Shown piece by piece: positions 8,203 to 16,229 of a stretch of DNA of 27,674 nucleotides. Numbering within the stretch: position 1 is the stretch's first letter; each line of letters begins with the position of its first letter. The notes beneath the pieces were generated by a model. The model was not told the DNA's origin and did no database searches. It saw only the letters and a program-made list of their open reading frames with translations. Source of the DNA: Chloroflexota bacterium (GTDB lineage Bacteria; Chloroflexota; Anaerolineae; Anaerolineales; Anaerolineaceae). Position numbers and translations under genes: made by a program. Where the stretch lies: NCBI GenBank assembly GCA_029265085.1, contig JAJUJY010000043.1, forward strand, positions 1 through 27,674. The letters run 5' to 3'.

Positions 8203-9108
8203 ATGTTACGCGTTGGTTATATTGGTCTGGGTTTAATGGGAAAATCGATCGCCCGCAATATTTTAAAGGCTGGTTTTCCGGTCGTCGTACACAATCGCAG
8301 CCGGGCTGCGGTAAATGAACTGGTACAAGAAGGCGCCATTCCCGCATTTTCGCCCGCTGAAGTCGCTGCCCAGGTGGATGTGGTTTTCACAAATTTACCT
8401 GATTCACCAGATGTGGAAAAAGTAGCCTTAGGTGAAAACGGAATCATCATCGGAGCGCACCCCGGTTTAATTTTTGTCGACAATTCCACCATCAAACCTG
8501 CCACAGCCCGAAAAATCGCTGAAGAACTGGCTAAATCAGACGTACGTAGCCTGGATGCACCGGTCAGCGGCGGAGATATTGGCGCACGCAACGGCACATT
8601 AGCCATCATGGTTGGCGGCCCAGCCGAAGCTCTCGAAACAGTGCGACCTATATTTCAGGCAATGGGCAAAACCATCACTCATGTCGGCGATTCTGGCGCC
8701 GGCCAAATTGCCAAAGCCGCCAACCAGATTATGGTTGCTGCCCAAATGGTTGCAATGGGAGAACTGCTTATCTTTGCCCAAAAAGCAGGGGCAGACCCGG
8801 TTAAAGTGGTGGAAGCCATTCGCGGCGGAGCTGCCCAATGCTGGACATTGGATGTGAAACCACCGCGGCTTTTTGCAGGGAATCGCCAGCCAGGGTTTAA
8901 AGCCTACATGCAGGCAAAAGACTTGAACATTGTCCTTGAATCAGCCAGAGAATACGGCATTCCCTTACCATCGGCTGCAGTTGATGCGCAGCTTTTTAAT
9001 GCAATGCTCCAACAAGGATTCGGTGACCTGGATAATTCAGCTGTAGTTAGCATTATTGAGCAGCTTGCAGGTGTATCACTGATCGAACAAAATCCAGATC
9101 AGAATTAA
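8203..9108 (+). CDS. NAD(P)-dependent oxidoreductase, 3-hydroxyisobutyrate dehydrogenase family
   Basis: A 301-residue member of the beta-hydroxyacid dehydrogenase family (HIBADH, tartronate semialdehyde reductase GarR/GlxR, GLYR1-like imine reductases). The Rossmann motif GYIGLGLMGKSIARN is at residues 5-19. The substrate motif DAPVSGGDIGARNGTLAIM runs from about 118, and the catalytic lysine is K171 in GAGQIAKAANQ. A second conserved lysine, K239, lies in the all-helical domain (AKDLNIVLE). The frame also opens at an ATG at 8182 inside the preceding gene, but 8203 places the Rossmann motif at the usual distance from the N-terminus, with AAAGGA at 8186-8191 as ribosome site. It probably reduces or oxidises a short beta-hydroxyacid; the exact substrate is not readable. 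Confidence 0.92.
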   Translation: MLRVGYIGLGLMGKSIARNILKAGFPVVVHNRSRAAVNELVQEGAIPAFSPAEVAAQVDVVFTNLPDSPDVEKVALGENGIIIGAHPGLIFVDNSTIKPATARKIAEELAKSDVRSLDAPVSGGDIGARNGTLAIMVGGPAEALETVRPIFQAMGKTITHVGDSGAGQIAKAANQIMVAAQMVAMGELLIFAQKAGADPVKVVEAIRGGAAQCWTLDVKPPRLFAGNRQPGFKAYMQAKDLNIVLESAREYGIPLPSAAVDAQLFNAMLQQGFGDLDNSAVVSIIEQLAGVSLIEQNPDQN

Positions 9109-9131
9109 TTGTGTTGTTAATAGCAAAGAAA

Positions 9132-9160
9132 AAGCCTGGCGTAAAAACCAGGCTTCTTTT
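9132..9160. terminator. Bidirectional terminator between convergent genes
   Basis: The stem AAGCCTGG (9132-9139) / CCAGGCTT (9148-9155) surrounds an 8-base loop. It is T-rich on the plus side (CTTTTT) and preceded by AAGAAAA, which reads as TTTTCTT on the minus strand, so it can serve both the dehydrogenase and the CDF transporter genes. Confidence 0.85.
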
Positions 9161-9163
9161 TCA

Positions 9164-10102
9164 TTAAGCTGCCGCAATTTCCTGCGGAGGTTCGATTTTT
9201 GAACCAGGTTCCGCATGGACGGTGATATCCGTTGAAGGAAAAATTTCAGCAACGCGTTTTTCAATTAACTCGGTGACTTCATGAGCTTTTGCCAGGGTTT
9301 CATTATGCTCAATGGTGACGTGCATATCGATAAACATATTTGCCCCACCATACCGAATGCGAACATTATGGCAATTAATCACGCCTGGAACTGATTGGGC
9401 AGCCTCTACCACTTTCTCCATAGAGCCATCCGGAGCTGTGTCCAATAGCGCATGGATTGTCCGGATACCCAACTCAACACTGACATACACAACAATCAAT
9501 GCGACCCCCAGGGCAGCGACCGCATCTGCCTTTTGCAAGAAAGCCAGTGAAGGCACACGATTGCCTATCAAAACACACACCAGACCAAAGATAACCACAC
9601 TAGAACTCCAGATATCTGTGCTGAAATGCAGCGCGTCCGCTTCCAGAGCCTGGCTGTTATGCTTTTTTGCCGCCTGATACAAAATCCTTGATCGAGTGGC
9701 ATCAATTACAATCGAAGTAATCATCACGATAAACGCCCAAATCGAGACCTCTACTTCAACCGATTTTACAAACAAGCGCTGGATTGCTTCATAGATAATC
9801 CAGACACAGGTCGCTAAGAGCAGCAAGGTCTCAAATAAAGCAGAAAGGTTTTCCACTTTTCCATGACCGTAGGTGTGCTGCGGGTCGGCTGGTTTACCAG
9901 AAATTTTCACAGCCAAAAAGGTCACTAAAGCAGCTACAAGGTCTAATCCCGAATGAGCTGCTTCCGCCAGGATACCTAAAGAGCCAGATAATACACCAAC
10001 AATGATTTTAAACGTGGTTAACCCAACCGCTGCAATGACCGAACTTAATGCAGCAGATGTTTTTTCTTGTTCCGCAGTTTTGCTTATCTCCGCAGTTGCC
10101 AT
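9164..10102 (-). CDS. Cation diffusion facilitator metal exporter
   Basis: A 312-residue inner-membrane proton-coupled divalent metal exporter. About six membrane helices occupy residues 18-215. The paired metal-site motifs are H50-S-G-L-D54 in TM2 and H159-x-x-x-D163 in TM5, and the family signature HTYGHGKVENLSAL follows TM2. The cytoplasmic C-terminal domain (about 222-300) carries the ferredoxin-like dimerisation fold with VRIRYGGANMFIDMHVTI. An HxxxD in both helices is associated with Zn/Cd-type selectivity (ZitB/CzcD) rather than the DxxxD of iron or manganese members, so zinc is the likeliest substrate; that is inference. The ATG at 10102 has AAGGA about ten bases upstream. It stands alone, separated from the hydrogenase operon by a terminator; a TATAAA box lies upstream but without a convincing -35. 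Confidence 0.93.
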   Translation of the reverse strand: MATAEISKTAEQEKTSAALSSVIAAVGLTTFKIIVGVLSGSLGILAEAAHSGLDLVAALVTFLAVKISGKPADPQHTYGHGKVENLSALFETLLLLATCVWIIYEAIQRLFVKSVEVEVSIWAFIVMITSIVIDATRSRILYQAAKKHNSQALEADALHFSTDIWSSSVVIFGLVCVLIGNRVPSLAFLQKADAVAALGVALIVVYVSVELGIRTIHALLDTAPDGSMEKVVEAAQSVPGVINCHNVRIRYGGANMFIDMHVTIEHNETLAKAHEVTELIEKRVAEIFPSTDITVHAEPGSKIEPPQEIAAA

Positions 10103-10224
10103 ACAAACAATTCCTTCTTACGAAAAATTTAATATCTCGACATTTTATACCGTTCAAAAGCGATTACACCTAACGAATGTAATTTAACTATACTGATTTT
10201 AATACCATCCTGCCACCCAGGAAT

Positions 10225-10253
10225 AAAAAAAGAGCAATCAGATGCTCTTTTTT
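10225..10253 (-). terminator. Terminator of the hydrogenase operon
   Basis: The hairpin AGAGCA (10231-10236) / TGCTCT (10243-10248), extended by an A-tract pairing with a T-tract, lies 32 bases past the stop of the endopeptidase gene. Read on the minus strand it ends in a run of Ts. The symmetric A/T tracts mean it could act in both directions. Confidence 0.8.
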
Positions 10254-10284
10254 GAATATTCCGATTATCTATGCAAAAGCATTT

Positions 10285-10776
10285 TTACACACCAGATAAG
10301 ATCTCTGCCAATTCACGCACGATTTCCTCAATGCTATTCTGCACAGGCAGCGTGACGGGGTCATCAAATTCCAGGTTGGCTGGCTGAATCCCAATCAAAC
10401 CAATCTGGCAGCCCAATTCCTGTGTAAGGTAACTGCCGAGCACAGTAGGGGGTAAGGTATGCGTTGTAGCGCTCAATCCTTCTGTTTCGCGCCAATTGAT
10501 AAACAACACGGTTCCCGGCGGCTCACTCATATGAGCTGCATCCACCATCAACACATAATCCGGTTGGAATTTACGCAGCAAACCGGTGAAATTTTCAGGA
10601 GCTAAACCCGCTTCAAGCAAACGAATATGCGGCTGGGGAGCCAGCCTGGCGGATAAACCGCGCAGAACCAACACCCCAGCAGCATCATCAGCGTTAAATT
10701 CGTTGCCAATCCTTAGTACTGCAATTCGGGGGGATTGAGTGTTCCCCGATGAATCACTCTTTACAAGGGACGTCAA
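10285..10776 (-). CDS. hycI: [NiFe]-hydrogenase maturation endopeptidase, HycI-like
   Basis: This protease removes the C-terminal tail of the hydrogenase large subunit after nickel insertion. The family motif is RIGNEFNADDAAG; candidate nickel-sensing ligands are E26, D79 in MVDAAH and H106 in ATTHTLPPTVL, matching the Asp/Glu-Asp-His triad of HycI/HybD. The start is uncertain. The frame opens at a TTG at 10842, overlapping the ferredoxin gene by 89 bases, but a TTG at 10776 gives 163 residues, close to usual HycI length, with a 23-base overlap. Neither has a good ribosome site, so translation may be coupled to the ferredoxin gene. It is the last gene of the operon; its substrate is almost certainly the large subunit encoded at 12125-13306, which carries the matching tail. 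Confidence 0.88.
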   Translation of the reverse strand: MTSLVKSDSSGNTQSPRIAVLRIGNEFNADDAAGVLVLRGLSARLAPQPHIRLLEAGLAPENFTGLLRKFQPDYVLMVDAAHMSEPPGTVLFINWRETEGLSATTHTLPPTVLGSYLTQELGCQIGLIGIQPANLEFDDPVTLPVQNSIEEIVRELAEILSGV

Positions 10777-11179
10777 CGTTTGGATTAGCGGCTCGCTCCA
10801 GGATGACCTGGATATCTTCTTCTCGACCGTAATACACCTCAAATGGTTCTTTATGAACAGAGGCTAATTCCCACTGATCATTGGACATTTCCAGGCACTT
10901 GAACCGGCAGCTCTGCACACATTGAGCACAGTATGTGCAGCGGTCAATATGGTATCGCATCACAAACTTTTTATTAACCTTATCGACTGTGATGACCTCG
11001 ATCGCCTCTGAGGGGCAATCTTTCACGCACAACTGGCAGCCCGAGCACTTTTCTGGATCGTACATCAATTTACCGCGCAAGCGGTTTGGGGCATCTTTGC
11101 GCTCGAATGGATAGCGTTCGGTTGCCGGTTTTTTGAACAGCGATTTCAATAAATCACCCAACATGGAACCAATCGTCAT
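10754..11179 (-). CDS. Hydrogenase 2[4Fe-4S] ferredoxin subunit, NuoI/HycF/MbhN-like
   Basis: A 141-residue electron-transfer subunit, with two clusters bound by C45-xx-C48-xx-C51-xxx-C55-P and C81-xx-C84-xx-C87-xxx-C91. The N-terminal stretch MLGDLLKSLFKKPATERYPF is the membrane-surface helix and linker found in NuoI-like proteins. The segment MYDPEKCSGCQLC matches the archaeal MbhN/EchF style. It passes electrons between soluble ferredoxin and the proximal cluster of the small subunit. An additional cysteine, C95, sits just after the second cluster. Its ATG at 11179 begins four bases after the NuoH-like stop, and its end overlaps the endopeptidase gene. Confidence 0.93.
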   Translation of the reverse strand: MTIGSMLGDLLKSLFKKPATERYPFERKDAPNRLRGKLMYDPEKCSGCQLCVKDCPSEAIEVITVDKVNKKFVMRYHIDRCTYCAQCVQSCRFKCLEMSNDQWELASVHKEPFEVYYGREEDIQVILERAANPNVDVPCKE

Positions 11180-11183
11180 AGCG

Positions 11184-12128
11184 CTACCCTCCGAAAATCA
11201 TGGGGCCGACATAGCGGCCAAACAGAATTGCCAGTAATTGTACCAGAGCCAGAAGCGCTCCTACGCGCCACCATAACCCAACGGTTTGGTCAATGCGCAG
11301 CCGAGCAAACAAAGTTTGCAGCAGCGCCAGCACCAGCAACAAACCCAGGGTCTTGAGAATAAACTCCAACGGATTTGCCAACCCACCCAGGTAAAAAGCA
11401 GAAACCAGGGTCAATCCGATAACCAATTCCACATCTTTCCCGATGCGGAATAATGCAAAACCGCGGCCGCTGTACTCGGTCAATGCACCAGCCACGATTT
11501 CAGTTTCCGCTTCGGGTGCATCAAACGGCGGCAGTTCCAATTTCCCCATCAAACCAACCAGCGCAACCACAAACCCAATCGGCTGGGCAATTACAAGCCA
11601 CATATTGTCGGAAGCGAACATATTGATCGAGCTAATCTTCCAAGTTCCCGCCGCGATAGCAGGGCCTAACAAAGCCAGCAAAAACGGAGCTTCATAGGAG
11701 AACAATTGGGTCAATGTACGAGTCGCACCAATCAGGGAGAACCGGTCCAGTGTATTTGCGCCAGCCAACCCAATGGTAAGGGTCATGACGCTCAATAAAT
11801 ACAAGGTCACGATTAAATCACCATTGAAGCTGTAAAACGGCTCTAAACCCACCATAGGCACATACAGAGCCGCTGTCAAGGCGGCAGTGAGGGCGATCAC
11901 TGGTAAAGCCAGGAACAAGCCCTTATGCACACCCGTCGGAACCACCTCTTCTTTGGCTAACAGTTTCAAAACATCCGCCAAAGGTTGGAACCAGCGCGGG
12001 CCTACCCGGTTCTGAAAACGGGCAACTAGTTTTCGATCAATCCATTGGTACAGCAGGCCGCTTCCCAATAAAAACAAACCACCTGGGAAGAGCAGCAAGA
12101 CAATCAAGGGATGCAGCGTTATGTTCAT
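11184..12128 (-). CDS. Hydrogenase membrane anchor subunit, NuoH/HycD/MbhM-like
   Basis: A 314-residue protein with about eight membrane helices that anchors the hydrogenase catalytic module and joins it to the ion-pumping arm. Family markers are WIDRKLVARFQNRVGPRWFQPLAD near the N-terminus and the acidic quinone-loop-like segment PPFDAPEAETEIVAGALTEYSGRG. The segment is shared by NuoH and the group 4 hydrogenase subunits and lies on the coupling path to the antiporter subunits. The frame extends upstream to 12167, but the ATG at 12128 forms an ATGA overlap with the stop of the large-subunit gene, a common arrangement for coupled translation, and gives the normal N-terminus MNITLHPLIVLLLF. 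Confidence 0.95.
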   Translation of the reverse strand: MNITLHPLIVLLLFPGGLFLLGSGLLYQWIDRKLVARFQNRVGPRWFQPLADVLKLLAKEEVVPTGVHKGLFLALPVIALTAALTAALYVPMVGLEPFYSFNGDLIVTLYLLSVMTLTIGLAGANTLDRFSLIGATRTLTQLFSYEAPFLLALLGPAIAAGTWKISSINMFASDNMWLVIAQPIGFVVALVGLMGKLELPPFDAPEAETEIVAGALTEYSGRGFALFRIGKDVELVIGLTLVSAFYLGGLANPLEFILKTLGLLLVLALLQTLFARLRIDQTVGLWWRVGALLALVQLLAILFGRYVGPMIFGG

Positions 12129-13306
12129 CGGTAGTACTCTATTCCGTATTGGCGTAAACCATCCCAAGACAGGGTCTGGGAGTCATGTCCTTGGCGTTTT
12201 ACAACCACCAGGCGGTCATTGCAGGAGAAACAGGGATCAATTCCCGACAGGATCATCGGCATATCCGCCAGCTTATGACCAACAGCCACATGCGTAATCG
12301 TTGCCCAGTTGCACAGGCTTGGAGTGCGAACTTTCACACGCTCCGGCTTTTCACCGCCATTGCTGGCTATGTAGTAGAACAGTTCACCACGTGGAGCTTC
12401 TACCCGGCTGATGACTTCACCGGCTGGAATGCGGCGCGGTACGCGGATTGTCAATTCACCTTCGGGCATGTTATCCAAAATCACCCGGATCACCCGGATA
12501 CTTTCAAACAACTCTTCCATCCGGACGACAAAGCGCGCATGTAAATCACCAGCCTGATTGGAGACGGATTTTACCGGGAATTCAGGATAGGCAGCATACG
12601 GTGAATCCACCCGCACGTCACGGGTCACACCGGAAGCGCGAGCGGTAGGGCCAACGGCCCCAAGCCAATCAGCCGTATCCCGGGTCATCGTACCGATATC
12701 CTTTGTACGGCCAAGGAAGGTCTCGTCACTATTTACAACGTTCAAATAGTAATGGATCCGGCCTTCAAGGAAATCCAATCCTTTGCGAATGGTTGCGGCA
12801 AGCTCTTCGTTGATATCATATTTCACACCGCCGAGAACATTCACCGAGTAATTCACACGGTTGCCCGTGATTGCTTCTAATAAATCCATCACGGTCTCGC
12901 GGTCACGCCAGGAATACATAAAGAGCGCGTCAAACCCGCCTTCGTGAGCAGCCACGCCCAACCAAAGCATGTGGCTGTGTAAGCGCTCCAACTCGGCGAT
13001 GATTTCGCGAATTGCACGTGCCCGGGCTGGAACTTCCACACCCGCTAATTTTTCAACACCCTGCGCATACGCGGTTGCGTGGACATTGGAACAAATTCCG
13101 CAAATACGTTCCATCAGGTACATCCCCTGAGTCCAGTTCCGGTTTTCTGCACCTTTTTCAATGCCGCGATGCACATACCCTAACCGAATGGAAGCACCGG
13201 TTACGATTTCACCATCCACACTAAAAGCAAAGTGACCTGGTTCCTTCAAAGCCGGGTGCTGTGGTCCAATCGGGACAACAAACTTGTTATCAGCTACTTG
13301 TTCCAT
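12125..13306 (-). CDS. Group 4 [NiFe]-hydrogenase large (catalytic) subunit
   Basis: A 393-residue catalytic subunit homologous to HycE C-domain, EchE, MbhL and NuoD. Both nickel-ligating pairs are intact: C69-xx-C72 in ERICGICSNVH and C359-xx-C362 in DPCFSCNDR. This separates it from complex I NuoD, which lacks them. After R365 a 28-residue tail remains, as in HycE, and should be cut off by the operon's HycI-like protease. Other marks are PIGPQHPALKEPGHF at the N-terminus and RLGYVHRGIEKGAENR. The reaction is reversible H2 formation from protons at the expense of reduced ferredoxin, on the cytoplasmic face. It lacks the N-terminal NuoC-like fusion of HycE; that function is encoded by the separate gene immediately upstream. 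Confidence 0.96.
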   Translation of the reverse strand: MEQVADNKFVVPIGPQHPALKEPGHFAFSVDGEIVTGASIRLGYVHRGIEKGAENRNWTQGMYLMERICGICSNVHATAYAQGVEKLAGVEVPARARAIREIIAELERLHSHMLWLGVAAHEGGFDALFMYSWRDRETVMDLLEAITGNRVNYSVNVLGGVKYDINEELAATIRKGLDFLEGRIHYYLNVVNSDETFLGRTKDIGTMTRDTADWLGAVGPTARASGVTRDVRVDSPYAAYPEFPVKSVSNQAGDLHARFVVRMEELFESIRVIRVILDNMPEGELTIRVPRRIPAGEVISRVEAPRGELFYYIASNGGEKPERVKVRTPSLCNWATITHVAVGHKLADMPMILSGIDPCFSCNDRLVVVKRQGHDSQTLSWDGLRQYGIEYYR

Positions 13307-13321
13307 TTCGCGACATCCTTT

Positions 13322-13813
13322 CTAAGCAGACGCCTGTTTGGCTAAACCAGTAAATGATTTGCGCAGTGGATACACCCCATCCGGCCAATCTTCAGGCAAG
13401 ATCAAATGACTGGAATCTGGGGTACCGTCGATCGCAACCCCAAACAACTCAATGATTTCGCGCTCATACAGGGTCGCTGATGGGATCACATTGCAAATCG
13501 TCGGCACAACGGCGGCTTCATAGGCAGCAGAAGTCCGTAGGGTAATAATCGCTGCACCTTCGCAAAATGAATATAACAGTTCAACCGAACCAGCGGAAGA
13601 AACTGTTTCTCCTTCTGCAGCCGGTGTTGGGTGGTCCAATCCCGTAATCGCCGCCAGGTAGCCCCATTTTGCATCTACCAGGGCTTGCACACAGGCAACC
13701 AGATTTTCTGAAGAAATATACACATCCAGTCGATTGCTCTCTGGACGAGTATTTTTTTGCGACCAGGGTTGGGTCAAGGTTTCAGCAGTATTTAAAGCTG
13801 TTTCTGTATCCAT
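13322..13813 (-). CDS. Hydrogenase subunit, NuoC 30-kDa-like
   Basis: A 163-residue soluble subunit of the catalytic module, homologous to NuoC, MbhK and the N-terminal part of HycE. The family signature is in the last third: YEREIIELFGVAIDGTPD followed by LILPEDWPDGVYPLRKSF. The first 30 residues are polar and poorly conserved. It has no cofactor motif; the family scaffolds the interface between large and small subunits. It lies between the small- and large-subunit genes with 15 and 12 bases of spacing, as in complex I and Mbh operons. Confidence 0.92.
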   Translation of the reverse strand: MDTETALNTAETLTQPWSQKNTRPESNRLDVYISSENLVACVQALVDAKWGYLAAITGLDHPTPAAEGETVSSAGSVELLYSFCEGAAIITLRTSAAYEAAVVPTICNVIPSATLYEREIIELFGVAIDGTPDSSHLILPEDWPDGVYPLRKSFTGLAKQASA

Positions 13814-13825
13814 TATTCTACCTTT

Positions 13826-14362
13826 CTACCCCTCAGCCGGCAGGTCAGAGGAATCTGCAGGGGTTTCGTCCATGTTTACTACAATCGGTTGTGCTGGACG
13901 CCCACCCTTTTTCAAAGTTTCCAATAACTGCGCCACGCCATAAATAATGGCTTCTGGGCGTGGAGGACATCCGGGAACATACACATCCACCGGAATAACT
14001 TCTGCAATATTCCCGACGATACCGTAACATCCGCGAAATGCGCCACCAGAAACACCGCAAGAGCCAACTGCAATGACAAATTTCGGTTCTGGCATCTGTT
14101 CATAAATGCGGATCAACCGCTCTTTGGACTGCAAAGTGACCGGACCGGTGCAAATGAGCACATCTGCATGCCGCGGACTGCCCTGCAGCTTGACACCAAA
14201 CCGCTCCAGATCGTAGCGGGGGGTCAGCGTTGCCAGGATTTCAATATCACACCCATTGCACGAGCCACTGTTATAGTGAATCGCCCACGGGGAATTAATC
14301 CGTGCCCAGGAACGCACTTTGTCTAAAGCCTGTTGCCAGGGACTGTCGAGTTTCATTTCCAT
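13826..14362 (-). CDS. Hydrogenase small subunit, NuoB/MbhJ/HycG-like
   Basis: A 178-residue iron-sulfur subunit that binds the proximal [4Fe-4S] cluster next to the Ni-Fe site. Expected ligands are C35 and C38 (SGSCNGCDIE), C102 (AVGSCGVSGG) and C132 (YVPGCPPRPE). The three segments are in the order seen in NuoB and group 4 small subunits. The protein is shorter than classical hydrogenase small subunits: it has no twin-arginine signal and no extra clusters, which places the enzyme on the cytoplasmic side. The C-terminal ~25 residues are acidic and variable. AAGGAG lies about eight bases before the ATG. Confidence 0.95.
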   Translation of the reverse strand: MEMKLDSPWQQALDKVRSWARINSPWAIHYNSGSCNGCDIEILATLTPRYDLERFGVKLQGSPRHADVLICTGPVTLQSKERLIRIYEQMPEPKFVIAVGSCGVSGGAFRGCYGIVGNIAEVIPVDVYVPGCPPRPEAIIYGVAQLLETLKKGGRPAQPIVVNMDETPADSSDLPAEG

Positions 14363-14394
14363 TCCAAAACTCCTTTTCTACCGATTAAGATCAG

Positions 14395-14715
14395 CTACCC
14401 TAACAATAGCGCGACCAAGGCCAGGATGAGCCCCAACAAATAGGGCAAGATTTTTAAGGTGAGGTCGCCAGTACCCAATACCAACATTCCCAAATGGAGA
14501 ACCGCAAAGAAAAATGCGATCAGGAAGAACGGTTTATACCCTGGCGCCGCAGTTGTTGTCGGCGATTCTTCACCACTGGCATAAACACTGCTTTTCGCAT
14601 CGGATGGTTTTTCCGGGGATAAAACCTTCCCAAACCAAACAATCAACAAGACCAGTGGAATGTAGATCAAAAATGCAAGCGGGGGAGAGAGCAATATATC
14701 CATATTCATCTCCAT
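14395..14715 (-). CDS. Small membrane subunit, NuoA-like
   Basis: A 106-residue membrane protein with three predicted helices (about residues 10-28, 60-80 and 85-105) and a polar loop with YASGEESPTTTAAPGYKPFFL between the first two. The layout and the YxSGEE loop recall NuoA (complex I subunit 3) and the equivalent position of MbhI in archaeal hydrogenases. Its slot between the antiporter-like and small-subunit genes supports this. The ATG at 14715 overlaps the preceding stop as TAATG; further in-frame ATGs at codons 3 and 5 are possible starts. It likely bridges the catalytic anchor and the antiporter arm. Confidence 0.8.
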   Translation of the reverse strand: MEMNMDILLSPPLAFLIYIPLVLLIVWFGKVLSPEKPSDAKSSVYASGEESPTTTAAPGYKPFFLIAFFFAVLHLGMLVLGTGDLTLKILPYLLGLILALVALLLG

Positions 14716-16226
14716 TATCCACCAAATGCTGCCAGAAGGCTATTGGCCGCCGGACCGGTGATGAAGCTCACCAGGGTCGGCCAGAAACCTAAAATGACTA
14801 CAGCCAGCGTCAGCAGCAGCACAGGGATGCTCATCAGTTTGGATACCGGTTTTCCTTCCAGAACAATCGCGGAAGGTTCGTGGCGGTACATTCGGTTTAC
14901 CAGCGGGGCGTAATAGCCGAGCGACAGGACACTATTCAAAGCGGCAAAGATCACCAGGATCATCATCCAGGTATTTTTGGCTTCAAAACCTGCCACAAAT
15001 ATCTGCCACTTTGACATAAAACCAGCCAATGGCGGCAAGCCGCCTAAAGCCAACACGGCTACACTTAATCCAAAGGCAGTCAATGGATAACGGCGCGACG
15101 CACCGTTAAGATCATCCAAAACCAATGGAGAATGGTCTCCGCGTGCAATATGCAGGCTGTAAAGCAGGACACCCGCTGCAAGGAAGGCCAGGCCTTTCAT
15201 CAGCATATGGGTAATCATGTGGAAGAAACCACCTGCAGCACCGTTTGGCAGTGTAAAGGTAACTGCCGCACCGATACCAACCAGGATATACCCCATATGG
15301 CTCAAACTAGAATAAGCTAATAAGCGTTTCACCTGAGTCTGGCGTAAAGCCATCAGGTTACCCAGCAGCATATTGAGTGCGCCAAAACCAAGCAGGAGCG
15401 GCCCCCAGGCCATCGACACGCCGCTCAATGCACCCAACGCCCGCAGTAATGCTACCAGACCCGTTTCAATCACCACACCGGAAAGCATGGCGCTGATTCC
15501 ACTTGGCGCTTGAGAGTGAGCATCGGGCAGCCAGGTATGCATAGGAACCAGAGCGCTTTTGACACCAAATCCGATGATGAACAAAGCACCTGCCGCAAGT
15601 AATACTGGGGTCGGTTCACCAACATTTGCCTTGATCAATTCAAGCTGCAGTGTGCCGGTTTGTGCAAACACCAACGCAATACCGATGACCACAAACACAG
15701 AGCCAACCGCACTTTGCACCAGGTATTTGACACCCGCTTCCAGAGAGGCTGGTTCATTTTTGTAGAAGGCCACCAGCATATACGAGCTGATTGCCATCGC
15801 TTCAAACCAAACCCACAGATTAAACAGGTCGTCAGCACAACCCAGCCCCATCATCATGGTGATCATAATCACCAACAAGGCAAAATATTTTTCCTGGCCG
15901 TCCTCTTTGTCCATATAAGCAGCCGAATACAATGTTACCAACGTGCCTAAAACCAGGACAATACTTGCCAGAACCAGGCTGATGCCATCAAATTTCAGAA
16001 CAATCCCACCAACAGCGATACCAACCGGTAAACCTGTCTCAAGAAAGGCTTTCCCGGTAAAGTACAGCATGACACCGTCAGCCAGCAAGGTAATCAAAGC
16101 CAGCCACCAGGCCGGATTCTTCGCTGCCGGGTTTCGGCGGGTAACCAGACGTCCCACAAGATAAATGACTGATGAAGCCACCAGGGGCAGCGCTAACAGC
16201 CAGATGAAAGCAGTGGTTGCATCCAT
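14715..16226 (-). CDS. Antiporter-like ion-translocating subunit, MrpD/NuoN/MbhH-like
   Basis: A 503-residue protein with about 14 membrane helices of the proton-conducting transporter family. Conserved charged residues of the ion path are visible: E142 in NLWVWFEAMAISSY (TM5), K223 in GFGVKSALVPMHTWLPDAH (TM7), the lysine of HMLMKGLAFLAAG (TM8), and the TM12 lysine in GFMSKWQIF. It resembles MrpD and NuoN rather than NuoL in length and lacks a C-terminal lateral helix. Within the complex it should couple electron transfer to movement of H+ or Na+; which ion cannot be read. It starts three bases after the NuoL-like gene. Confidence 0.93.
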   Translation of the reverse strand: MDATTAFIWLLALPLVASSVIYLVGRLVTRRNPAAKNPAWWLALITLLADGVMLYFTGKAFLETGLPVGIAVGGIVLKFDGISLVLASIVLVLGTLVTLYSAAYMDKEDGQEKYFALLVIMITMMMGLGCADDLFNLWVWFEAMAISSYMLVAFYKNEPASLEAGVKYLVQSAVGSVFVVIGIALVFAQTGTLQLELIKANVGEPTPVLLAAGALFIIGFGVKSALVPMHTWLPDAHSQAPSGISAMLSGVVIETGLVALLRALGALSGVSMAWGPLLLGFGALNMLLGNLMALRQTQVKRLLAYSSLSHMGYILVGIGAAVTFTLPNGAAGGFFHMITHMLMKGLAFLAAGVLLYSLHIARGDHSPLVLDDLNGASRRYPLTAFGLSVAVLALGGLPPLAGFMSKWQIFVAGFEAKNTWMMILVIFAALNSVLSLGYYAPLVNRMYRHEPSAIVLEGKPVSKLMSIPVLLLTLAVVILGFWPTLVSFITGPAANSLLAAFGG

Positions 16227-16229
16227 GTT

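Noticed and set aside
8046..8318. 90-codon frame bridging the acetyltransferase and dehydrogenase genes.
   Set aside because: It overlaps two confident genes in another frame and shows no motif.
10103..10224. A clean promoter for the CDF transporter.
   Set aside because: A TATAAA box is present on the minus strand but no acceptable -35 lies 16-18 bases upstream, so it is not listed as a feature.
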